From: Chelonobacter sp050613185
GTDB taxonomy: Bacteria; Pseudomonadota; Gammaproteobacteria; Enterobacterales; Pasteurellaceae
NCBI RefSeq assembly: GCF_050613185.1
Contig: NZ_CP192511.1
Coordinates: 806,001-870,000, forward strand
DNA length: 64,000 bases
Reading direction: 5' to 3'
The notes beneath the pieces are model-generated. The model worked only from the letters and a program-made list of their open reading frames with translations, was not told where the DNA came from and searched no databases. This document shows positions 50,909 through 59,953 of this stretch, one piece after another (the stretch's first letter is position 1; every line of letters starts with the position of its first letter). A program made the position numbers and the translations under genes.

Positions 50909-51969
50909 TGAAAGCATTAAAAATTACCGAGTTAAGCGTACAGTACGATGCGCACAACCATGAACAAGCGGTGCTGCACAAGCTGGCATTAGATTTGCAC
51001 GATGATGATATTCTCTGCCTGCTCGGCGCCAGCGGTTGCGGCAAAACCACGCTATTGAAAGCGATTGCCGGATTAGTGCCGCTGGCGCAAGGCAAAATTG
51101 AACTCAATCAACGCGATTTGGCGAAGATTCCGGTGGAACAGCGCAATATCGGCATGATTTTTCAGGATTATGCACTGTTTCCGCATCTGACGGTGGCGGA
51201 AAATATTGCTTTCGGGCTCGGCAAACTTAAGCGTGGCGAACAACAAGCGATTGTGGCAGAAATGGCAGAGTTGGTGAAATTGTCGCCGTTCTTAAAACGT
51301 TATCCGCACGAACTATCCGGCGGACAACAGCAGCGGGTGGCGATTGCGCGTTCGTTGGCGTGTAAACCGGATTTATTGTTGTTGGATGAACCGTTTTCCA
51401 ATATCGACAGCCAAGTGCGCTATCAACTGATTGACGAAATCAAAAGTATTTTGAAAAGCCAAAAAGTGCCGGCGATTTTTGTTACCCACAGCAAAGAAGA
51501 GGCGTTCGTGTTTGCCGATAAACTTGCCTTAATGGAACAGGGCAAAATCGTGCAGTTCGGTGAGCCGGCACAACTTTATCAGCAACCGTGCAGTCGTTTT
51601 GTCGCCGATTTTTTGGGACACAGTAATTACCTTGCCTGCGATTTGCTTAACTCGCATACCGCACTTTCGGTATTGGGTGAGTTGCATGGCGAACAGCCGC
51701 TGACCCTGGCAAACGGCACGGCGATTGATCCGAACCGACCGCTCTGTTGTCTGGTGCGCCCACAGGAATTACGCCTGAACCCTATTACCGACGGTGAGGG
51801 CGTGCCTGCAAGCATTGTTGCCAGCCATTTTCTCGGGCATACTTTCGAATATCAACTGCAACTGGAAAACCAGCGGTTATCCGCCTATTCAACCCGGCAT
51901 TTTGCCGTCGGTGACAAAGTCACCTTACAGCTGCGGCTCAACCGGATGAATTTATATTATCTTCAATAA
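50908..51969 (+). CDS. fbpC: Ferric iron ABC transporter, ATP-binding protein
   Basis: 353 aa. Walker A GASGCGKTT, Q-loop FQDYALFPHLTV, signature LSGGQQQRVAIARSLA, Walker B LLLLDEPFSNID, H-loop VTHSKEEAF; C-terminal TOBE-like regulatory domain (CCLVRPQELRLNPI). Translationally coupled to fbpB. Confidence 0.93.
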   Translation: MKALKITELSVQYDAHNHEQAVLHKLALDLHDDDILCLLGASGCGKTTLLKAIAGLVPLAQGKIELNQRDLAKIPVEQRNIGMIFQDYALFPHLTVAENIAFGLGKLKRGEQQAIVAEMAELVKLSPFLKRYPHELSGGQQQRVAIARSLACKPDLLLLDEPFSNIDSQVRYQLIDEIKSILKSQKVPAIFVTHSKEEAFVFADKLALMEQGKIVQFGEPAQLYQQPCSRFVADFLGHSNYLACDLLNSHTALSVLGELHGEQPLTLANGTAIDPNRPLCCLVRPQELRLNPITDGEGVPASIVASHFLGHTFEYQLQLENQRLSAYSTRHFAVGDKVTLQLRLNRMNLYYLQ

Positions 51970-52128
51970 AATCAAAGCATAACAGGTGGCTTTACGTATT
52001 ACCCAGACATAAGGAACAATATCGCTATTCGTATAATATCCCTGACAATTAATTAGTTTACTAAAAAAATTTAGCCGATCTTTACCTTATAGATGTTAAG
52101 TGTTAGGCTTGGCACATTATTTTATAAA

Positions 52129-52144
52129 TGTGACCTCAGTCACA
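52129..52144 (+). promoter_or_regulatory. CRP box in front of cyaA
   Basis: TGTGACCTCAGTCACA is a perfect TGTGA-N6-TCACA. It follows directly on a possible -10 (TATAAA, 52123-52128) and lies 32 bases before the TTG start. In that position CRP would block transcription, giving negative feedback on cAMP synthesis as at the E. coli cyaA P2 promoter. Another possible -10 (TATAAT) lies upstream at 52032. Confidence 0.8.
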
Positions 52145-52176
52145 AATTACTAATTGATTGTTGTGAGATTGTTTTT

Positions 52177-54723
52177 TTGAGTAGTTATCTTAAATCTGCT
52201 AAACAGTTAGTAGCGGCGCTAGATGAAACCCGCTATCAAAGGGCTCTGACCGGCACATCCGATGAATTTCGCCACGTCTTTCAATTATTGCCCTTGCTAT
52301 TAAATGTCAATGATCCTCTGCTCCCGGGTTTCGTCAGCGATTCTCCGGCGGGCATTGCTGATTTTCAAATCAGCCCTTACCAACGACGGTATCTGCAACA
52401 GGTTCTGCCGGAAACGCAATATACCGCCCTGCAACAACAGCAACAGTGCAACCCTGAGGCGGCATTGCTCGGCGTGTATGCCATGGGCAGCACCGGCTCG
52501 ATTACCCAAAACAGCCTATCGGATCTCGATATTTGGATTTGCCACCAAACCGATTTAAGCGCCGGCCAACGGAATAAATTATTACAAAAAACCCTGCAGA
52601 TCCAAAAATGGATCCAAGGATTGAATGTCGAAGCCAATTTCTATCTGTTGGATGAAAACCATTTCCGCAACATCACCTATTCCGAAGCCCTCACCACCGA
52701 TCATTGCGGCAGCAGCCAATATATGCTGTTGTTGGATGAATTCTACCGTTCCGCGATCCGCTTGGCGGGCAAACCGTTGTTATGGTTGCATTTGCCGATC
52801 AATAATGAGGAGCATTACGACACCGTGGTGAATAAATGGGTCGAAGAAGGCAAAATCCGACGTGACGAATGGGTCGACTTCGGCAGTTTGGGGGCGCTAA
52901 CCGCCAATGAATATTTCGGCGCAACCTTGTGGCACCTGTTTAAAGCGATTGATTCGCCGTATAAATCGGTGATAAAGGTGCTGTTTTTAGAAACCTTAAT
53001 GGCGGACTATCCGCACAGCAATCTGATTTCCAAACAATTTAAACAGCAATTGCTCGCCGGCAGTCAAGTGGATCACGATTTCGATCCGTATTTGGCAATG
53101 TTGCAGCAAGTAACCGAACATTTGCTGAAAATTAACGATTTCCGCCGTTTGGATCTGGTGCGCCGCTGCTTTTATATCAAAGCCAACCGCGATCAGAGCA
53201 ATCAGCCTCAATTTGCGCCGCGCCGGCAACAATTGCAACGCTTAATCGCCGATTGGAACTGGTCGGCACAATCGATCGCTCATTTAAACAACCATGCCGA
53301 TTGGAAAATCAAGCAAGTCAAAAGCTTCTATTCCAATCTGGTCGAGCTGCTAATGCAAGGTTATCGCAACCTGATCACCTTTGCCCGCAAACAGAAAATA
53401 TCCGCCGATTTAATGCCGGAAGACATCAGTATTTTAACTCGCAAATTATATACCGCGTTTGAAGTGCTGCCGGAAAAAGTCACGCTGTTTAACCGTGAAA
53501 TTGTGGATAACATCACCGAAAGCGAATTGATGTTGGTTGAAGTGCGCAACTCAAGTGCGGTCAAAGACGGCTGGCATTTGATCAATTGCAATTTGCAACA
53601 GATTTCCAGCTCGACGGATCGCTATGTCGAGTATGCCCCGAACATCGGCAAATTAGTCGCTTGGGCATATTTTAACGGTTTGTTGGGCGCCAAAACCCGG
53701 CTGGCGGTGCGCAGCCAAACCATCGAATTGAGTAAAATCCAGCAGTTTGCCACCGATTTGCGTTTGTCGTTTCCACAACAAGTCGCGCCGGCGAGTAACG
53801 ACGATCTCAGCCATCCGTGCGAACTGCGCAATCTGTTCGTCGCCGTCAACCTCAGTCATGATCCGACCGAAACCATTCGCGGCAATCAACGGCGTGAAGT
53901 ACTGTCGAATGACCTGTTCAATTTCGGACCCAAACAACAAAGTCTGGTCGGCAGCATTGATCTGATCTACCGCAACCGCTGGAACGAAATCCGTACGTTG
54001 CACTTTGCAGGCGAACACGCCATTTTAAATTGTTTAAAAGTATTGGCACATAAAATCCATCGTGGCGCACACCCGCTGGAATCAGTGCAAGTTTATTGTT
54101 ACAGCAAGCGCTATCGCAGTGAAATGCTGGCGGTGACTGAAAAATTAATCAAAAAATGTATCAATACCCAAGTCAGTGCGATTTTAAATAAACGTTCGAT
54201 CAACCGCTTACAAGTTGCCGGCAGAATTTGGAATTTTTCCTATGAAAGCCGCGGGCTGAAAATTGAAGAAGGCGGAATTATCCGCTGTACCGCCAATACT
54301 CAGCTGAAGCAAACGACAGCGCCGCCGAAAAGCGATCAATACGACAATGGCGCAACCAAACACCCTAAATATCACTTCCCCGCCGCTATCGGCGAATTTG
54401 CCAGCGAAGGTTTTTTGCAATTTTTCTTTGAAGACAACGAAGACAACAGCTTCAACGTGTATATTTTGGATGAGGACAATAATCCGGAGGTTTACTATCG
54501 CTGCAAAGACGAAAAATTCAATAAAATTAAAGAGATTAATAAAATTTATACCATGAGCCGTTTCGATAGCGAAAACCGCTACGAGGGCTATAGCTTCAAT
54601 TACCCGCAATTCTACCAAGTGATCCGCCATCAGGGCGAAGACAAAGTTGTGCCGTTTCACAGCCAACAACATTTGCAATATTATGATCAAGGTAAAGTTA
54701 ATGCGGTGAAAAAAGCGGTATAA
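52177..54723 (+). CDS. cyaA: Adenylate cyclase, class I
   Basis: 848 aa. Catalytic nucleotidyltransferase motif MGSTGSITQNSLSDLDIWIC in the N-terminal half; the C-terminal half is the regulatory region linked to the PTS in enterics. I start it at a TTG (protein MSSYLKSAKQLVAALDETRY), because this aligns with family N-termini, GTGAG lies upstream, and E. coli cyaA also starts with TTG. An ATG at 52093 would place the CRP box inside the coding region and add 28 odd residues. Makes cAMP for CRP, which controls sugar use and competence in Haemophilus. Confidence 0.93.
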   Translation: MSSYLKSAKQLVAALDETRYQRALTGTSDEFRHVFQLLPLLLNVNDPLLPGFVSDSPAGIADFQISPYQRRYLQQVLPETQYTALQQQQQCNPEAALLGVYAMGSTGSITQNSLSDLDIWICHQTDLSAGQRNKLLQKTLQIQKWIQGLNVEANFYLLDENHFRNITYSEALTTDHCGSSQYMLLLDEFYRSAIRLAGKPLLWLHLPINNEEHYDTVVNKWVEEGKIRRDEWVDFGSLGALTANEYFGATLWHLFKAIDSPYKSVIKVLFLETLMADYPHSNLISKQFKQQLLAGSQVDHDFDPYLAMLQQVTEHLLKINDFRRLDLVRRCFYIKANRDQSNQPQFAPRRQQLQRLIADWNWSAQSIAHLNNHADWKIKQVKSFYSNLVELLMQGYRNLITFARKQKISADLMPEDISILTRKLYTAFEVLPEKVTLFNREIVDNITESELMLVEVRNSSAVKDGWHLINCNLQQISSSTDRYVEYAPNIGKLVAWAYFNGLLGAKTRLAVRSQTIELSKIQQFATDLRLSFPQQVAPASNDDLSHPCELRNLFVAVNLSHDPTETIRGNQRREVLSNDLFNFGPKQQSLVGSIDLIYRNRWNEIRTLHFAGEHAILNCLKVLAHKIHRGAHPLESVQVYCYSKRYRSEMLAVTEKLIKKCINTQVSAILNKRSINRLQVAGRIWNFSYESRGLKIEEGGIIRCTANTQLKQTTAPPKSDQYDNGATKHPKYHFPAAIGEFASEGFLQFFFEDNEDNSFNVYILDEDNNPEVYYRCKDEKFNKIKEINKIYTMSRFDSENRYEGYSFNYPQFYQVIRHQGEDKVVPFHSQQHLQYYDQGKVNAVKKAV

Positions 54724-54766
54724 TAAAAACCTTGATTGGTATTATCTACGTAAATGTGGGGAAATT

Positions 54767-55396
54767 ATGTCGCAATCCTATCGTATCCTAATCATTGACG
54801 ATCACCCGTTAATGCGCCGTGGCATTCGCCAATTGCTCGAATTGGAACCGGAATTCGGCTCGATTAGCGAAGCCAGCAATGGCATGGAGGGAATCCGCTT
54901 GGCGCGGCAAACCGAACCGGATCTGATTATTCTTGATCTGAACATGAAAGGATTAAGCGGGCTGGAAACCCTGCAACAGCTCAGACAATACGGCGTGACG
55001 GCACGCATTGCGGTGTTGACCGTCTCCGACGCCAAAGCCGACATTTTCGCCTTGGTCGATGCCGGGGCCGACGGCTATTTGTTAAAAGACAGCGAACCGG
55101 ATCTGCTATTAAAACAGTTACAGCAACTTGCCCGCGGCGAAGTAGTGTATAGCCCGGAAGTACAATATCAACTGCAACAACGCCAAGTGTCGCCGGAACC
55201 GCTGTTATCCTTAACCGAACGTGAAAGTGCGGTTTTAGAACTGGTCGCCAAAGGTATGTCAAACAAACAGATCGCCGAAACCCTGTTTATTTCCGAAGAA
55301 ACGGTGAAAGTGCATATCCGCAATATGCTGCGCAAACTCAACGTCAACTCGCGGGTCGCGGCAACGGTGTTATACCTGCAATATAAAGGGGTTTAG
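54767..55396 (+). CDS. narP: Nitrate/nitrite response regulator NarP
   Basis: 209 aa, NarL/FixJ type. Receiver: DD at 11-12, phosphorylated D57 in LIILDLNMKG, K107 in YLLKDSE. C-terminal HTH LTERESAVLELVAKGMSNKQ followed by IAETLFISEETVKVHIRNML. It lacks a neighbouring kinase; NarQ would be elsewhere, as in H. influenzae. Expected target is the nap operon here at 10.4 kb. It starts 43 bases after cyaA, so some co-transcription is possible. Confidence 0.93.
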   Translation: MSQSYRILIIDDHPLMRRGIRQLLELEPEFGSISEASNGMEGIRLARQTEPDLIILDLNMKGLSGLETLQQLRQYGVTARIAVLTVSDAKADIFALVDAGADGYLLKDSEPDLLLKQLQQLARGEVVYSPEVQYQLQQRQVSPEPLLSLTERESAVLELVAKGMSNKQIAETLFISEETVKVHIRNMLRKLNVNSRVAATVLYLQYKGV

Positions 55397-55418
55397 CCCC
55401 GACAGCCCGACAGACTGG

Positions 55419-55458
55419 CAGCCGCTTCGGTTCAATACGGGAAACAGCGGCTGTTTTA
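55419..55458 (+). terminator. Terminator after narP
   Basis: CAGCCGCT / AGCGGCTG with a 19-base loop, followed by TTTT. Confidence 0.65.
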
Positions 55459-55569
55459 CCCCCTTTTTATCTTTGATATAACAAAAAAATCCTTATTCCT
55501 GCCGGCGAAAATGGTATTCTTAGTCTTTACCGTAGCAAACTGCCGAACGTCTAAAAGGAGAAACCAACC

Positions 55570-56529
55570 ATGCCAACGACCTTAACCAACTACGGCGCAA
55601 CCATTTCCGCATTCGGTACAGCCGATGTTTTGACTCTGCAACCGCACTTGCCGTTGCCGGAGATTGCCGATGAGCAAATCCTGTTTGAAACCCATTTTGC
55701 CGCGATCAACCCGGTGGATTATAAAACCCGAATGGGCTTAGGTTGGGGGGCGGAAAAATTTAAAAGCCAATTTCCGGCAATATTGGGGTTTGACGCCGCG
55801 GGTATCGTCGCCAAAGCGGGGGCGAACAGCGGCTTCCAAGTGGGCGAACGCGTGGCGGTGCTGACTTTCGACGGCGGCGCTTACAGCCGTTATTTTGCGG
55901 TCAATGCTGATTTAGTCGCGCGCGTGCCGGACGGCGTTGCGTTGCAACAAGCCGCCGCCTTGCCGACCGCAGGCGTGACCGCACTTCAATTAGTAAAACA
56001 GGCGAATTTGCAAGCCGGACAAACAGTGCTGATTTCCGCGCCTGCCGGCGGCGTCGGGCATTTAGTGCTGCAGTTGTTAAAGCAACTGCCGGTTGACATC
56101 GTGGCAATTTGTTCGGCGGCGAAACAGGCTTATGTCGAGAAGCTGGGCGTGACCCGCTGCTTAGATTACACCGCACTTGAAGTCTATCCCGAAGTCAATG
56201 CCGATATTTTCTTGGATCTGGTCGGCGGCGAAGCCGGTATCAAAGCGCTAAGTGCGGTCAAACAAGGCGGACGGGTGATCTGCGTGCCGACCATTCATGT
56301 GCCGTTATTGCAGCAAGCGGGGGAAAGCCGCCACCTACAGGTGGAAAAAATCATGGCGCAACCGAATGCCGCCGCCCTGACGGAATTGCTGGCGAAATTA
56401 GCGCAGGGAGCGCTTAATATTGAAATCGCCGCCACCTATCCGCTCGCCGAGATTCGACAAGCGCACCGACAACTGGAACAAGGGCGCACCCTCGGCAAAA
56501 TCATTTTGGATTTGGGCGTGGCATTATGA
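55570..56529 (+). CDS. NADP-dependent quinone oxidoreductase-like protein (MDR superfamily)
   Basis: 319 aa zinc-less medium-chain dehydrogenase. GroES-like N-terminus (INPVDYKTRMG), nucleotide-binding LISAPAGGVGHLVLQLLKQL, and an end domain AEIRQAHRQLEQGRTLGKII. Substrate unknown; related enzymes reduce quinones or enals. Overlaps yqaB by 4 bases. Confidence 0.87.
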   Translation: MPTTLTNYGATISAFGTADVLTLQPHLPLPEIADEQILFETHFAAINPVDYKTRMGLGWGAEKFKSQFPAILGFDAAGIVAKAGANSGFQVGERVAVLTFDGGAYSRYFAVNADLVARVPDGVALQQAAALPTAGVTALQLVKQANLQAGQTVLISAPAGGVGHLVLQLLKQLPVDIVAICSAAKQAYVEKLGVTRCLDYTALEVYPEVNADIFLDLVGGEAGIKALSAVKQGGRVICVPTIHVPLLQQAGESRHLQVEKIMAQPNAAALTELLAKLAQGALNIEIAATYPLAEIRQAHRQLEQGRTLGKIILDLGVAL

Positions 56530-57137
56530 GCAAGTTGATTCTCGACCCGGCAATTATCCGAGGTTATCAAGGCTTAATTTTCGATATGGACGGCACGCTG
56601 ATCGACACCATGCCGGCCCATGAAGAAGCGTGGCGCCAAACCGGCGACTATTTCGGCTACGCCTTAAACGGCAAACTGATGTACCAACTGAGCGGCGCCC
56701 CTACTTACACCATTGCCGAAGCGATTATGCGTGAGGGCGGCATGCCGATGAGTATGTTGGAAGAAGTCACCTTGAAAAAACGCGAATTAGGAATGAAACT
56801 GGTGTTAGAACGAGCTACTTTGCTGCCATCTTTCGCGATTGTGCAGGCTTTCCATGGTAAAGTTCCAATGGCACTCGGCACCGGCGCCCATCGGCTGATG
56901 ACCGATCTGTTAATGGAAAAATTTGAATTACGCCGCTATTTTGCCATTGCCGTCACCTCCGACGATGTCGCCGCACACAAGCCGGCGCCGGATACCTTTT
57001 TACGTTGTGCCGAATTAATCGGGGTCGAAGCGACGCAAAATTTGGTGTTCGAAGACGGGGATTTTGGAATCGAAGCGGCGCACGCCGCCGGAATGGATGT
57101 GTTTGACGTGCGTGATAACCGGCTGTTAAAGGCATAA
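56526..57137 (+). CDS. yqaB: HAD-family sugar phosphatase YqaB
   Basis: 203 aa beta-phosphoglucomutase/phosphatase-like HAD. FDMDGTLIDTMPAHEEAW (motif I and cap), and FEDGDFGIEAAHAAGMDVFD (motif III/IV). E. coli YqaB dephosphorylates fructose-1-phosphate. Gene order yqaB-yqaA-gshA-luxS is shared with enterics. Confidence 0.9.
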   Translation: MSKLILDPAIIRGYQGLIFDMDGTLIDTMPAHEEAWRQTGDYFGYALNGKLMYQLSGAPTYTIAEAIMREGGMPMSMLEEVTLKKRELGMKLVLERATLLPSFAIVQAFHGKVPMALGTGAHRLMTDLLMEKFELRRYFAIAVTSDDVAAHKPAPDTFLRCAELIGVEATQNLVFEDGDFGIEAAHAAGMDVFDVRDNRLLKA

Positions 57138-57146
57138 TCACCGCAT

Positions 57147-57614
57147 ATGCTCGCCGATTGGTTGTTGACGGTTTTGCCCGATTGGGCGTTACAAAACCAG
57201 TGGTTACTGATGTTCGCCAGCGCTTTTTTGAGCGCCACGCTATTGCCCGGCAACTCGGAAGTGGTGTTTAGCGGCTTGTTACTGCTGCAGAGTTTTAGCC
57301 AGCCGAGCGAGATTTTTTGGCTCTGGTTGGCGGCAACCCTAGGCAACGCACTCGGCGGCATGACCAGTTATGCCATCGGACGCATGGTTGCCGTGCCGGA
57401 ATGGCAACAGCTCAACCGCCGCCAACGGCAAGGACTGCGTCTGTTCGCGCGTTACGGCAGCCTCAGCTTGCTCTTCAGTTGGTTGCCGTTCATCGGCGAC
57501 CTGCTCTGCATAGCCGCAGGTTGGCTACGGTTACATTGGATCACGGCATTACTACTGATTACCTTGGGCAAAGGCTTACGCTATTTGCTATTGATCGGTC
57601 TGAGTGCCTTTTAA
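57147..57614 (+). CDS. yqaA: YqaA family inner-membrane protein
   Basis: 155 aa with about four hydrophobic segments and the VTT-type motif FLSATLLPGNSEVVFSGLLL and GNALGGMTSYAIGR. Function unknown. Distinct from the longer VTT protein at 35.3 kb. Nine bases after yqaB, 12 before gshA. Confidence 0.87.
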   Translation: MLADWLLTVLPDWALQNQWLLMFASAFLSATLLPGNSEVVFSGLLLLQSFSQPSEIFWLWLAATLGNALGGMTSYAIGRMVAVPEWQQLNRRQRQGLRLFARYGSLSLLFSWLPFIGDLLCIAAGWLRLHWITALLLITLGKGLRYLLLIGLSAF

Positions 57615-57626
57615 GAGGATGTTATT

Positions 57627-59198
57627 GTGTTACCAAAACTGGATACCGCACTTGCCTGGTTGAAGCAACATCCGCAGGCAGTACAACATTTCAAACGGGG
57701 TTTGGAACGGGAAACCTTGCGTTTCCTGCCGGACAACCATCTGGCACTCACCCCGCACCCCGCCCACTTGGGCTCGGCATTATGCCATCCGTGGATCACC
57801 ACCGATTTTGCCGAAAGCCTGTTGGAGTTCGTCACCCCGGTGCGGGAAAAAGCCGGTGAGTTAACCGATTTTTTGCACGACTTGCACCGCTTCGCCTTGG
57901 AAAAAATGGGGCAAGAGCGGTTTTGGCCGATGAGTATGCCCTGTTTTATCAATGATGAAAGCGATATTATCTTGGCGCAATACGGCAGCTCGAATCTCGG
58001 GCAATTCAAAACCCTGTATCGCGAAGGCTTGAAGAACCGTTACGGCGCATTAATGCAAACTATCGCCGGCATCCACTATAATTTTTCCTTTGATCAAAAT
58101 TATTGGCAGGCACGTTTCGGCGAATTAAGTGAGCACGAACAGCAAGTGCGGTTATCGGCGCGCTATCTGAATATCATTCGTAACTACCTGCGCTACGGCT
58201 GGATAATCCCCTATCTGTTCGGCGCTTCGCCGGCAATTTGCAGCTGTTTTTTACAAGGGCGAAAAACCGATATCGAGTTTGAACGTTCGCCGCACGGCTT
58301 TTTATACCTGCCGTATGCCACCTCGCTGCGTTTAAGCGATTTAGGCTACACCACCAACACCCAAGCCAATTTAGGCATTAATTACAATGAATTAAACCAA
58401 TACACCCGCGCATTGCGCGCCGCCACCCGTCGCCCGGAACCGCACTTTGCACACATCGAACAACGGCAATGGACGGACGGTAAAAAATATCACCAACTCA
58501 ACGCCAATGTGCTGCAAATCGAAGCCGAATTCTATGCGCAAATCCGTCCGAAGCGGGTGACACAAGCCGGTGAAAGAGCAGTCGCCGCTTTGGAACGTGC
58601 CGGGATTCAATATGTGGAAGTGCGTTCCCTCGACGTCAATCCGTATGCGGCGATCGGGATCAGCGAACGGCAAATTTATTTCCTCGATCTGTTTATGTTA
58701 TGGTGCGAATTGGCGGAAGCCGAACCGTTGGGTGATTCGGAACAGCTGTGTTGCCGTAAAAACTGGAATAAAGTGATTCTGGCAGGACGGCAGCCGGGGC
58801 AAACCATCGGCGTCGGCTGCGACAGTAGCCAATATTCGTTGCAAGCCATGGGCGAACGGATAGTCGATGATTTGCTGCAACTGGCGGAAGTCGTGGATTG
58901 CGTCGGGCAAGAACAGGGGTATGTGCAGATTTGCCAAGATCTGCGCCGTGCTTTTGCCGATCCGGAATTCACCTTATCGGCACAAGTCTTAACGGATTGC
59001 CTACGCCAAGGTATCGGGCACTTTGCCGATCAGCAGGCGGAAAAGTTTAAACAACAGCTTTTATCGCAGCCTTACCGCACTTTAAATCAACAACAATTGG
59101 TACAAATCGCGCAAGATTCACTGGCACGGCAGCACGCCATCGAACAGGCGGACACGCTCGATTTTGATTGCTATCTGGCACAGCAAAACAGCGGCTAA
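57627..59198 (+). CDS. gshA: Glutamate-cysteine ligase GshA (gammaproteobacterial type)
   Basis: 523 aa. Begins at GTG with AAGAGGAT seven bases upstream. E. coli-type features: FKRGLERETLRF, STSNLGQFKTLYREG-like segment YGSSNLGQFKTLYREGLKNR, and PYLFGASPAICSCFLQG. First step of glutathione synthesis. Several Pasteurellaceae instead use the fused GshF (GshAB) enzyme and H. influenzae imports glutathione, so a stand-alone E. coli-type GshA in the enteric gene order is noteworthy. A gshB would be needed elsewhere. Confidence 0.94.
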   Translation: MLPKLDTALAWLKQHPQAVQHFKRGLERETLRFLPDNHLALTPHPAHLGSALCHPWITTDFAESLLEFVTPVREKAGELTDFLHDLHRFALEKMGQERFWPMSMPCFINDESDIILAQYGSSNLGQFKTLYREGLKNRYGALMQTIAGIHYNFSFDQNYWQARFGELSEHEQQVRLSARYLNIIRNYLRYGWIIPYLFGASPAICSCFLQGRKTDIEFERSPHGFLYLPYATSLRLSDLGYTTNTQANLGINYNELNQYTRALRAATRRPEPHFAHIEQRQWTDGKKYHQLNANVLQIEAEFYAQIRPKRVTQAGERAVAALERAGIQYVEVRSLDVNPYAAIGISERQIYFLDLFMLWCELAEAEPLGDSEQLCCRKNWNKVILAGRQPGQTIGVGCDSSQYSLQAMGERIVDDLLQLAEVVDCVGQEQGYVQICQDLRRAFADPEFTLSAQVLTDCLRQGIGHFADQQAEKFKQQLLSQPYRTLNQQQLVQIAQDSLARQHAIEQADTLDFDCYLAQQNSG

Positions 59199-59230
59199 GC
59201 CTGCATAACGAAGCCGGCATAAGCGCGGGC

Positions 59231-59311
59231 AAAAAAAAACGCTCTCGAATGAGAGCGTAAATAACCTAAGGAACCAACTTAATTATTAGAAAACAACTGC
59301 AGGTTGCTTGT
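59231..59311 (-). ncRNA. Predicted sigma-E-dependent small RNA, MicA-like by position
   Basis: About 80 bases on the minus strand between gshA and luxS. It ends in a textbook terminator: ACGCTCTC / GAGAGCGT, loop of four, then nine T (59231-59258). An AU-rich single-stranded part precedes it, suitable for Hfq. A sigma-E-like promoter lies upstream. No minus-strand protein gene exists nearby to need this terminator. In E. coli the sRNA MicA occupies the same place and orientation (divergent from luxS, convergent with gshA). Primary sequence similarity to MicA is not obvious to me. Confidence 0.65.
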
Positions 59312-59315
59312 ATAA

Positions 59316-59342
59316 TAAGACCGAGCAACGAACGGAAAGTTC
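59316..59342 (-). promoter_or_regulatory. Sigma-E-like promoter of the predicted small RNA
   Basis: Minus strand GAACTT (59337-59342), 15 bases, GTCTTA (59316-59321), close to the RpoE consensus GGAACTT...GTCTAA/TCAAA. On the plus strand a TATAAT (59311-59316) that may be the luxS -10 overlaps it, so the two transcripts would compete. Confidence 0.55.
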
Positions 59343-59388
59343 ACCGTAATCAGAAAATTTTTTAAATTAAAACGAAAAAGGAAAAAAT

Positions 59389-59889
59389 ATGCCGTTACTG
59401 GACAGTTTTACCGTTGACCATACTAAAATGAACGCCCCGGCAGTGCGCGTGGCAAAGAGTATGCGCACCCCGAAAGGCGATGACATCACCGTGTTTGACC
59501 TGCGGTTCTGCCGCCCGAATCTGGAAATTATGCCGATGAAAGGCGTGCACACCTTGGAACATCTGTTTGCCGGTTTTATGCGCGATCACCTCAACGGCGA
59601 TCAAGTGGAAATCATCGACATCTCGCCGATGGGCTGCCGCACCGGTTTTTATATGAGCCTGATCGGCACCCCGACGGAAAAGCAAGTCGCCGACGCATGG
59701 CTTGCCTCGATGGAAGATGTACTGAAGGTACAAAGCCAAAATGATATTCCCGAATTGAACAAATACCAATGCGGCACTTACACCGACCATTCGCTGCAAG
59801 AAGCACAGGATATTGCCCGTCATATTTTAGCGCGCAAAATAGGCATTAATAAAAATGACGATTTAACCCTGGATTTAAACCTGATTTAA
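59389..59889 (+). CDS. luxS: S-ribosylhomocysteine lyase LuxS
   Basis: 166 aa. Metal site H54-x-x-E57-H58 in HTLEHLFAGF with the third ligand C128, and catalytic C83 in GCRTGFYMSL. Makes homocysteine and DPD, the AI-2 precursor, in the activated methyl cycle. AAGGAAAAAAT precedes the ATG. Confidence 0.97.
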   Translation: MPLLDSFTVDHTKMNAPAVRVAKSMRTPKGDDITVFDLRFCRPNLEIMPMKGVHTLEHLFAGFMRDHLNGDQVEIIDISPMGCRTGFYMSLIGTPTEKQVADAWLASMEDVLKVQSQNDIPELNKYQCGTYTDHSLQEAQDIARHILARKIGINKNDDLTLDLNLI

Positions 59890-59899
59890 TTTGATCAAG

Positions 59900-59924
59900 A
59901 CCGAGCCGTTGCGCTCGGTTTTTG
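59900..59924 (+). terminator. Terminator after luxS
   Basis: ACCGAGC / GCTCGGT, 6-base loop, TTTTTG, only 30 bases before the purT start. Confidence 0.85.
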
Positions 59925-59953
59925 TTTATTTGCGAAATGAAAAAGGAAGTGCC

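Noticed and set aside
52093..52176. ATG start for cyaA at 52093
   Set aside because: It would put a perfect CRP box and possible -10 inside the coding region and add 28 residues unlike CyaA N-termini; the TTG at 52177 fits better.
53622..54690. Minus-strand open frames inside cyaA, including a 160-codon one at 54208-54690
   Set aside because: They lie wholly inside a well-supported gene and show no recognisable protein features; shadows of codon usage.
57317..57859. 180-codon plus-strand frame spanning yqaA and the gshA start
   Set aside because: Alternative-frame reading of two clear genes; composition is His/Arg/Pro-rich without domain features.
59239..59258. Reading the gshA-luxS hairpin as the gshA terminator
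   Set aside because: On the plus strand it is followed by AAATAACC, not T residues; the T run is only on the minus strand. It may still help end gshA, but its design points to a minus-strand transcript.
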